From UBA668 sp038234785 (lineage in GTDB: Bacteria > Actinomycetota > Acidimicrobiia > Acidimicrobiales > Ilumatobacteraceae), in the NCBI GenBank assembly GCA_038234785.1, contig JBBQTC010000102.1:1-7551 (forward strand): a stretch of DNA of 7,551 nucleotides, in the 5' to 3' direction. The position numbers and the translations under genes were made by a program. Below, one piece after another: positions 1 through 5,061 of the stretch (its first letter is position 1; every line of letters starts with the position of its first letter). The notes beneath the pieces are model-generated. The model did no database searches and was not told the DNA's origin. It saw only the letters and a program-made list of their open reading frames with translations.

Positions 1-886
1 CGATCACGAGGTCGCCCCGGCGGATCTCGGCGCCGGCGAGGACGACGTCGCACGTCGCGTAGCGGTCCACCCGCGCCGCGGCCGGCTCCAGACGGAGCGA
101 CTCCTCCACGGCGGCGTCGACGAGGGATCGATCCGCTACCACTGCGCACCACTGCCGCGGATCGGCCAACAGATGGTGCAGCACGTTGGCGGTCATGCCC
201 TCGCTCGTCTCGATGCCACCGAACAGGAACACCGCCGCGTTCGACACGACCTCCTGGGTGGAGAGCGAGCCGGCGACATCGGCGACGAGCGTGCCAGGTC
301 GTTGCGCAGCAATGCGTACATGGTCCGCCAGGCGCTCAAACGCCCGGCGGCCACTGTCGCTCACGTCCTCACCTCGGGACACCCCGTCGACCGCAGCAAC
401 GATGCAGTCGTAGACCTCCAACAGTTCGCTGCTGCTCAGATCATCCAGGCCGAGCACCATCGACGAGACGGCGACCGCGAGCGGCCCGGCGAGATCGCGT
501 CGCAATTCGGCCTCGCCGTTCGGTCGCAGTGCGGTGACCAGGTCTCGAGCGATGGTGGCGATGTCCTCGCGGTATCGGGTGGTCGTCTCCGCAGGTCGTA
601 AGGGGTCGGCGAAGGGTGCCCGATGTCGCTGATGTTCGCCGCCGTCCAGGGAGAGCATGCTCTGGCCGACCACCTGGGCTGTACTGAAGCGCGGATCGTC
701 CACGGTGTAGGTGTCGGGATCCCGCATCACCGAGACCGCTTCCTCTCGACTGGTGACCAGCCAGCCCCCGAGTGCCTCGACCCACGCAACGGGTCGCTGA
801 TTGCGAAGCGCAGCGACGACCTCGTGATGGTGGGTGTCGATCTGTGCGAGGTCGATCTGTGCGAGGTCGATCGACGCTGGGTCCAC
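1..886 (-). CDS. Cytochrome P450, 3' end beyond window
   Basis: Heme monooxygenase of the bacterial soluble P450 type; 295 codons are visible and the C-terminus runs off the left edge. Seen in the translation: a C-helix H85-x3-R89 (heme propionate contact) in the sequence GEHQRHRAPF, an I-helix oxygen-activation motif GGIET at 223-227 with the usual Glu-Thr pair, and the K-helix ExxR at E262-S-L-R265 followed by a meander-like segment. The heme-ligand motif FxxGxxxCxG would lie beyond base 1, so the family call rests on the other three motifs. I chose the GTG at 886 because a TACGCT box lies 8 nt upstream. A further in-frame GTG near 955 would overlap the divergent phosphotransferase gene and is less likely. 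No membrane anchor is seen, so it is probably cytosolic and needs a ferredoxin system. The substrate cannot be told. It is transcribed divergently from a three-gene operon. The N-terminus contains a small tandem repeat (LAQID twice). Confidence 0.93.
   Translation of the reverse strand, partial: MDPASIDLAQIDLAQIDTHHHEVVAALRNQRPVAWVEALGGWLVTSREEAVSVMRDPDTYTVDDPRFSTAQVVGQSMLSLDGGEHQRHRAPFADPLRPAETTTRYREDIATIARDLVTALRPNGEAELRRDLAGPLAVAVSSMVLGLDDLSSSELLEVYDCIVAAVDGVSRGEDVSDSGRRAFERLADHVRIAAQRPGTLVADVAGSLSTQEVVSNAAVFLFGGIETSEGMTANVLHHLLADPRQWCAVVADRSLVDAAVEESLRLEPAAARVDRYATCDVVLAGAEIRRGDLVI
836..872. repeat. 15-bp tandem repeat inside P450 N-terminus
   Basis: The 15-base unit GATCTGTGCGAGGTC occurs twice exactly at 839-868, and the 15-base periodicity extends over 836-872 (about 2.5 copies). 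Because the unit is a multiple of three it stays in frame and encodes LAQID-LAQID near residue 8 of the P450, ahead of the conserved fold. It is probably a recent in-frame duplication. Confidence 0.9.
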
Positions 887-894
887 GGAGGTGG

Positions 895-900
895 AGCGTA
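895..900 (-). promoter_or_regulatory. Putative -10 box (TACGCT) for the P450 gene
   Basis: TACGCT reads on the minus strand, 8 nt before the GTG at 886. It matches the actinobacterial -10 form TANNNT and the spacing seen at four other genes in the window. The position implies that transcription begins at or very near the start codon (leaderless mRNA). No convincing -35 hexamer is seen. Confidence 0.55.
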
Positions 901-918
901 GCCAGGCCTCTGCGCGCG

Positions 919-924
919 TACGAT
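919..924 (+). promoter_or_regulatory. Putative -10 box (TACGAT) for the phosphotransferase operon
   Basis: TACGAT lies 7 nt before the GTG at 932 and is the closest of the five boxes to the classical actinobacterial -10. There is no Shine-Dalgarno sequence in the 7-nt gap, so a leaderless transcript is likely. It stands only 18 nt from the opposing P450 box; the two promoters would therefore share DNA and could interfere with or co-regulate each other. Confidence 0.6.
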
Positions 925-931
925 CCCCGTC

Positions 932-1996
932 GTGACCGACTCGTTGACCCACCGCGCCGCGATCGCAGCCGCGTGGGCGTCGTACGGAGACCCTCGCTCC
1001 ATCGCACACGTCGACGAGGTGAGCGCCAACGTGTCCACCAATCGGGTCTATCGCCTGTACCTCGACGACGGATCGACGCTGGTCGGAAAGGTCTCGTCCT
1101 ACGGGTCGTACTTCCTCTTCTACGAGGATCACGACCGCCTCAGCCGGTGCGCGGCGCTGCTGCACGGCACCCGGTTCCAGGGAATGCTCGCCGATGTGTG
1201 GCGGCGCGACGGCAGATTGTTCACCTGGTACGACCAGCAGATGTGGGCGGTGTTCTACGACGACGTGCCGCGACGCGACGCGCTGCCACGGATCCTCACG
1301 GTCGACCAGGTTCGCAACCTCGGCAGGGAGATCGCCGAGTTCCACCTCGCCTGCACCGACATCGCGCCGAGGATTCCGGCGGGTTCCAAGACCATCAAGA
1401 GCGATGCGATCAACCTGCTCGACCTGCTGGAGAGTCCGTTCGCGCCACGCAACTTCGAGCTTCCTCCCGAGGCCATCGGCGTGCTCTGGAAGCACACCCA
1501 TCTCTTCCTGGAGCGGCTCATCGAGGTCGGGTACGACGAGTGGGCGAAGATCCCCGTGCTGATCGACTGGAACCTCGGCAACTTCTCCGTCGACACCGCG
1601 AACGACGGCTCGTTCCGGTTGTTCAGCAGATGGGACTACGACTGGTTCCGCATCGAGCCCCGGCTGCTCGACTTCTACTTCCTGTCTCGGGTGTCGAGCA
1701 AGACCGGCGACCGAACGAGATTCACCTACGGCCCGCACACGTTGGTCGAGCCGACGTTCCTCGAGTTGCTCCGTGCGTACCGCACCGTCTTCCCGATGTC
1801 CGAGGAACAAGTGATGTTCCTGCCCGAGGTCTATCGCTTCTTCATCCTGAACTACGTCGTTCGCGAAGGAGCCCGGTTCTTTCGCGCGGACCTCTGCCGG
1901 CAGTTCCGGCGCGACGCCGTGCGGTCGTATCTTCCGAGCCTCGACACGCTCGATGTCTCGCCACTCGCCGAGCTCGCACGCACCGTGCCACGATGA
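932..1996 (+). CDS. APH-fold phosphotransferase family protein
   Basis: A 354-aa protein with the layout of the aminoglycoside phosphotransferase/choline kinase-like fold. Seen: an N-lobe with a candidate ATP-binding lysine K53 in STLVGK, a catalytic loop LIDWNLGN with D212 and N217 in the D-x4-N spacing of the family HGDxxxxN motif, and a metal-binding segment WDYD (D235, D237) followed by D247 at the usual conserved aspartate. The family's loop histidine is replaced by leucine (L210) and the glycine by isoleucine (I211), which is unusual, but the catalytic base and metal ligands are kept, so activity is plausible. The GTG at 932 is supported by the TACGAT box 7 nt upstream. It is the first gene of a three-gene operon; its TGA lies 4 nt before the next start. 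The substrate is unknown. The crotonase next door suggests a hydroxyacyl-CoA or related metabolite rather than an antibiotic, but that is inference. Confidence 0.85.
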   Translation: MTDSLTHRAAIAAAWASYGDPRSIAHVDEVSANVSTNRVYRLYLDDGSTLVGKVSSYGSYFLFYEDHDRLSRCAALLHGTRFQGMLADVWRRDGRLFTWYDQQMWAVFYDDVPRRDALPRILTVDQVRNLGREIAEFHLACTDIAPRIPAGSKTIKSDAINLLDLLESPFAPRNFELPPEAIGVLWKHTHLFLERLIEVGYDEWAKIPVLIDWNLGNFSVDTANDGSFRLFSRWDYDWFRIEPRLLDFYFLSRVSSKTGDRTRFTYGPHTLVEPTFLELLRAYRTVFPMSEEQVMFLPEVYRFFILNYVVREGARFFRADLCRQFRRDAVRSYLPSLDTLDVSPLAELARTVPR

Positions 1997-2000
1997 GCGC

Positions 2001-2810
2001 GTGGACTACACGCAGATCACCGTCACCCACGAAGGACCGATCGCGGTCATCACGCTCGACCGCCCCGACCGGCTGAACGCCTGGACGCCGCGCATGGCGG
2101 AGGAGCAACAGCACGCGATCCTCGCCGCCAACGACACCGCGTCCGTCGGTGCGATCGTGATGACCGGTGCCGGGCGCGGATTCTGCGCCGGAGCCGACAT
2201 GGAGGCCACGTTCCAGACGCGCATCTCCGGCAACGACCCCGGCAACGACACCGCAGGCGGGATCGGCGGCATGCCCCGTGGCCTCGACTGGGTGACGTTC
2301 CTGCGTCAGAGCAAGCCGATCGTCTGCGCGGTCAACGGTGCGGCCGTCGGCATCGGCGTCACCATGTGTCTTCCCGCCGACCAGATCATCGCCAGCACCG
2401 CTGCCAAGTTCGGCATGGGCTTCATCAAGATGGGCCTCGTCCCGGAGCTCGCCAGCACGCGCCTGCTCGCGGCCCGGGTCGGCTTCGGTCGGGCCAGTGA
2501 CCTCTTCCTCAGCGGACGATTGATCAGCGGAATCGAAGCGCATGCCATCGGCCTGGCCGATCAGCTCGCCGAACCCGACGACCTGCTCGACCGGGCGATG
2601 GCCACGGCGGCCAGCTACGCGGCCAACCCGGATCTGCAGCTCCGCATGACCAAGCAGCTGCTCACCGAGAACATCGTCGAGACCGATCTTCACGTGATCC
2701 AGCAGCGAGAGATGCAGATGCTCAGCGAGTGCTGGACCAGCCCCGAGCACAAAGAGGCCGTCGCCGCGTTCCTCGGGAAGCGCCCACCCGTGTTCCGCCC
2801 CGAGGCCTGA
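2001..2810 (+). CDS. Crotonase-superfamily protein, probable enoyl-CoA isomerase
   Basis: A 269-aa enoyl-CoA hydratase/isomerase family protein. Oxyanion-hole elements are clear: FCAGAD at 61-66 and NGAAVGIG at 112-119, followed by the core segment and a C-terminal helical domain ending FLGKRPP, as is common in the family. Aligned by eye with rat mitochondrial crotonase, the two hydratase glutamates (Glu144, Glu164) are T121 and F141. A single acid, E149, sits in GLVPELAST, the place used by Delta3,Delta2-enoyl-CoA isomerases (SPEGCS in ECI2, VPDAG in PaaG). Isomerase activity is therefore more likely than hydration. I chose the GTG at 2001, which gives the N-terminus MDYTQITVTHEG and lies 4 nt after the phosphotransferase stop; an in-frame ATG at 1953 would add 16 unconserved-looking residues. 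There is no strong ribosome site, so translational coupling is likely. The 2-nt gap to the sugar kinase places it mid-operon. Confidence 0.9.
   Translation: MDYTQITVTHEGPIAVITLDRPDRLNAWTPRMAEEQQHAILAANDTASVGAIVMTGAGRGFCAGADMEATFQTRISGNDPGNDTAGGIGGMPRGLDWVTFLRQSKPIVCAVNGAAVGIGVTMCLPADQIIASTAAKFGMGFIKMGLVPELASTRLLAARVGFGRASDLFLSGRLISGIEAHAIGLADQLAEPDDLLDRAMATAASYAANPDLQLRMTKQLLTENIVETDLHVIQQREMQMLSECWTSPEHKEAVAAFLGKRPPVFRPEA
2802..2805 (+). promoter_or_regulatory. Ribosome binding site of the sugar kinase gene
   Basis: GAGG lies 7 nt before the ATG at 2813, inside the end of the crotonase gene. It selects this ATG over the in-frame ATG at 2729, which would place 28 residues of out-of-frame crotonase sequence ahead of the kinase fold. 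It also shows that operon-internal genes here use Shine-Dalgarno or coupling, unlike the promoter-proximal genes. Confidence 0.6.
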
Positions 2811-2812
2811 CG

Positions 2813-3670
2813 ATGTCCTTCGACGTCTGCATCGTCGGAAGCGCCAACCTCGACCTGGTCGCCACCGTCGATCGGCTCCCGGGTGCGGGTGAGACCGTGA
2901 TGGGCACCGGCTACGCGGAGCACGCCGGTGGGAAGGGACTCAACCAGGCGATCGCGGCGGCACGTTCCGGGGCATCGGTGGTGTTCGTCGGTGCCGTGGG
3001 CGCCGATGCTGCCGGTGCGTCGCTGCTCGCGGTGATGTCCGCAGATGGCGTGGACTCCAGCTGCGTCGACGTCGTCGATGCGCCGACCGGTCGGGCCCTG
3101 ATCGGCGTCTCGGCGACCGGCGAGAACCTGATCATCGTCGTGTCGGGCGCCAACATGTCCGTCGCGGTCCAGGACCTCCCCGAGGCCCGCGTCGTCCTCA
3201 CCCAACTGGAGGTTCCGATCGCGACGGTCGAGGCCGCCATGCGCAGCGGCCGTGAGTCGGGTGCGACGACAGTGCTCAATCCCGCTCCAGCGCAGGCCCT
3301 CGACGAATCGGTGCTGCGCTGGTGCGACGTGGTCGTGCCGAACGAGTACGAGGTGGAGCTCCTGGGTGGCGTTGACCATTTGTTGGCGCTCGGAGCGAGG
3401 GCCGTCGTGGTCACACTCGGTCATCGCGGCGCGGAACTGCACACGCTCGAGGGTGTCACCCACATCGACCCGTTCACCGTCGAGACGGTCGACACCACGG
3501 GCGCCGGCGATTGTTTCTGCGGAGCGCTGTGCGCGCGGCTCGCCGCAGGCGACGCGATGCTCGAGGCGCTGCGCTTCGCGGCCGCCGCCGGAGCGATGAG
3601 CACGACGCGGTCCGGGGCCGTTCCCTCCCTCCCCCACCTGGCCGAGGTCCAGTCGCTCCTGGCTCTGTGA
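2813..3670 (+). CDS. rbsK: Ribokinase-like PfkB-family sugar kinase
   Basis: A 285-aa PfkB-family kinase, slightly shorter than typical ribokinases (about 300-310 aa). It would transfer phosphate from ATP to ribose or a similar sugar or nucleoside in the cytoplasm. Seen: the N-terminal substrate segment GSANLD (N12, D14), PfkB signature 1 around GGKGLNQA (39-46), NPAPA at 156-160, PNEYE at 177-181 (the family N-x-x-E-type region), VVTLGHRG in the nucleotide fold, and signature 2 DTTGAGD with the catalytic base D233. GAGD replaces the AAGD of E. coli RbsK, a common variant. No ribose transporter, mutarotase or LacI-type repressor accompanies it. Instead it is the last gene of an operon with a phosphotransferase and an acyl-CoA isomerase, so its real substrate may differ. 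The subfamily assignment is by resemblance; another PfkB sugar kinase is possible. Confidence 0.88.
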   Translation: MSFDVCIVGSANLDLVATVDRLPGAGETVMGTGYAEHAGGKGLNQAIAAARSGASVVFVGAVGADAAGASLLAVMSADGVDSSCVDVVDAPTGRALIGVSATGENLIIVVSGANMSVAVQDLPEARVVLTQLEVPIATVEAAMRSGRESGATTVLNPAPAQALDESVLRWCDVVVPNEYEVELLGGVDHLLALGARAVVVTLGHRGAELHTLEGVTHIDPFTVETVDTTGAGDCFCGALCARLAAGDAMLEALRFAAAAGAMSTTRSGAVPSLPHLAEVQSLLAL

Positions 3671-3694
3671 CCCCGACTCGGACGGCGTGACGGG

Positions 3695-4477
3695 TCAGCG
3701 GAGGGTGACGGCGGCCCAACCGTCGAGGGTGTCGGTGGCGACCGGGCGCAGCGGTGCCAGCGCGTCGATGACATGGCCGTGCGCGTGCTCGAGCACTCCG
3801 CTGATGACGAGGGTCCCCGTCGGTGCCAGGACGCGTCGCAGGTCGGGAGCGAGCGCAACGAGCGTCGGAGCCAGGATGTTGGCGAGCACGAGGTCGAACT
3901 CACCCTCGACGTCCTCCAACGCAGTCATGCTGACCTCGACCTCGACACCGTTCGCTGCGGCATTCGCCAGCGTGATGGGAACAGCGGCAGGCGCGATGTC
4001 GATGCCTGTTGCGGACCGGGCGCCGAGCAACATCGTCCCGATCGCGAGTACGCCCGAGCCGCAGCCGACATCGAGCACCCGCCCTCCCGCACGCAACACC
4101 CGCCGCGCCGCTCTGAGGGTAAGTCGCGTCGTGGGGTGATCACCCATCCCGAACGTCGCACCCGGCTCGATACTGATGACGGTGACACCGGCCGGAGCAT
4201 CGAACGACACCCACGCGGGGCGAACGAGGAGGTCGGGCTCGACCCAGATCGGTGCTGCGAACTGCCGCCAGGTGTCCGCCACCGCCGGGTCGACGTCGAC
4301 GAACCGGGCCGGCCACGCGAGATCGGGCAGCTCGGGATCATCGCCGAGCGACGTCCAGAGCTCGATCCGTCCATCCGGCATCGGCCGCTCCTCCACCGCG
4401 ACCACCCCGAGGCCCCACAGCGCGTCGCTGGCGAGCTCCACTTCGAGCGTCGTCACCGTGAGGACGAGCTGGCGCAT
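3695..4477 (-). CDS. prmA: PrmA-like ribosomal protein L11 methyltransferase
   Basis: A 260-aa class I SAM-dependent methyltransferase of the PrmA family, which trimethylates ribosomal protein L11. Seen: the linker TWRQFAAPIWVEPDLLVRPAW (69-89), which resembles the W...f.p...l.i.PsW stretch of PrmA; GATFGMGDHPTTRLTL (106-121), the family's FGTGxHPTT motif with Met for Thr; motif I VLDVGCGSGVLAIG (134-147); an acidic end of beta-2 GIDIAP (158-163); and the catalytic loop LANILAPTL (198-206). It is about 30 residues shorter than E. coli PrmA (293 aa), with the loss in the N-terminal, L11-recognising part, so the target may differ. The ATG at 4477 overlaps the stop of the upstream gamma-carbonic-anhydrase gene by one base (TGATG), indicating translational coupling. 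It converges with the sugar kinase, leaving 24 nt between the stops. Confidence 0.87.
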   Translation of the reverse strand: MRQLVLTVTTLEVELASDALWGLGVVAVEERPMPDGRIELWTSLGDDPELPDLAWPARFVDVDPAVADTWRQFAAPIWVEPDLLVRPAWVSFDAPAGVTVISIEPGATFGMGDHPTTRLTLRAARRVLRAGGRVLDVGCGSGVLAIGTMLLGARSATGIDIAPAAVPITLANAAANGVEVEVSMTALEDVEGEFDLVLANILAPTLVALAPDLRRVLAPTGTLVISGVLEHAHGHVIDALAPLRPVATDTLDGWAAVTLR

Positions 4478-4995
4478 CAGTCGATCCGGCGCAGCTCGGT
4501 CGGGTACGACCGGGCCCGGCGAACGTAGGCCTCCACGCCGCGTTGGATGTGATCTGGGTTGGCCCGGCCGGGTTTGATCGTCGCGGGCGATCCCACCGCC
4601 AGTGCGCCCGCAGGCACGTCGGTGTCGTTGAGGACGACCGCGTTCGCTCCGACGATCGCACCTGTGTGCACGACGACGCGGTGGAGCACGATGCTGCCGT
4701 TGCCGATCAGGCACCCATCCTCGACGGTGCAGCCTTCGAGGTGGACGAGGTGGCCGATCACGCAGTCGTCACCGACGACCGTCGGCCACTCCGGCGTGGT
4801 GTGCACGACACAGTTGTCCTGCACGCTCGTGCGGGCGCCGATGTGGATCTCGCCCTCGTCGCCGCGGAGCACCGCGCCGGGCCACACGCTGGCGAGCGAC
4901 CCGATGGTGACGGCGCCGATGATGACGGCGTCCGGATGGATGAATGCCTCGGGGTGGATCGTCGGCACGAGGTGACCGAGAGCGTAGATGGGCAC
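4477..4995 (-). CDS. Gamma-carbonic anhydrase family hexapeptide protein
   Basis: A 172-aa left-handed beta-helix protein of the gamma-carbonic anhydrase/PaaY/YrdA type; full family length. Repeating hexapeptide-like turns run from about residue 13 to 137, then a C-terminal helix (about 147-165). Seen: RGD at 44-46, SVQDN at 57-61, H65 (VVH) and H82 (IGH), which match two of the family's three zinc histidines. The third, in the usual LHGC, is E87 here (HLEGC), with H85 two residues before it. Metal binding is plausible, but carbonic anhydrase activity is uncertain. The start is the GTG at 4995 (read VPIYALGH); a TACCCT box 6 nt upstream supports it. An open frame continues much further upstream on this strand, but that is antisense to the divergent gene. 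It forms a two-gene operon with the methyltransferase through a TGATG overlap; no functional link between the two is known to me. Confidence 0.9.
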   Translation of the reverse strand: MPIYALGHLVPTIHPEAFIHPDAVIIGAVTIGSLASVWPGAVLRGDEGEIHIGARTSVQDNCVVHTTPEWPTVVGDDCVIGHLVHLEGCTVEDGCLIGNGSIVLHRVVVHTGAIVGANAVVLNDTDVPAGALAVGSPATIKPGRANPDHIQRGVEAYVRRARSYPTELRRID

Positions 4996-5001
4996 GTCAC
5001 G

Positions 5002-5007
5002 AGGGTA
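5002..5007 (-). promoter_or_regulatory. Putative -10 box (TACCCT) for the gamma-CA/PrmA operon
   Basis: TACCCT on the minus strand ends 6 nt before the GTG at 4995, giving the same leaderless geometry as the other promoter-proximal genes. The divergent region 4996-5061 (66 bp) holds this box and the one for the opposing gene, with no clear -35 element or operator palindrome between them. Confidence 0.5.
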
Positions 5008-5047
5008 CCGACCTGGTTCACGGTGGAGCGAAGTGCCCTTCACCCGA

Positions 5048-5053
5048 TACCGT
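5048..5053 (+). promoter_or_regulatory. Putative -10 box (TACCGT) for the 463-aa gene
   Basis: TACCGT ends 8 nt before the ATG at 5062. A GGAGG at 5054-5058 lies in the gap, but it is only 3 nt from the ATG, too close for a normal Shine-Dalgarno. With the transcription start expected near the ATG, it would be mostly upstream of the mRNA. Confidence 0.5.
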
Positions 5054-5061
5054 GGAGGCCT

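Noticed and set aside
772..2076. Long plus-strand open frame over the P450 start and phosphotransferase
   Set aside because: The translation is Arg/Pro-rich without motifs; the phosphotransferase in another frame has a full kinase-like motif set.
1842..3637. Two long minus-strand open frames antisense to the crotonase and sugar kinase genes
   Set aside because: They are rich in Arg, Gly, Asp and His without any domain, and the opposite strand has clear conserved families.
3668..3697. Inverted repeat TGACCC...GGGTCA across the convergent stops of the sugar kinase and PrmA genes
   Set aside because: The stem is 6 bp with an 18-nt loop and no T-tract, and half of it comes free because both genes stop with TGA. 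Not enough to call a terminator.
4543..5061. Upstream in-frame extension of the 463-aa gene
   Set aside because: It would overlap the whole gamma-CA gene antisense; a clean ATG with a TACCGT box at 5062 fits better.
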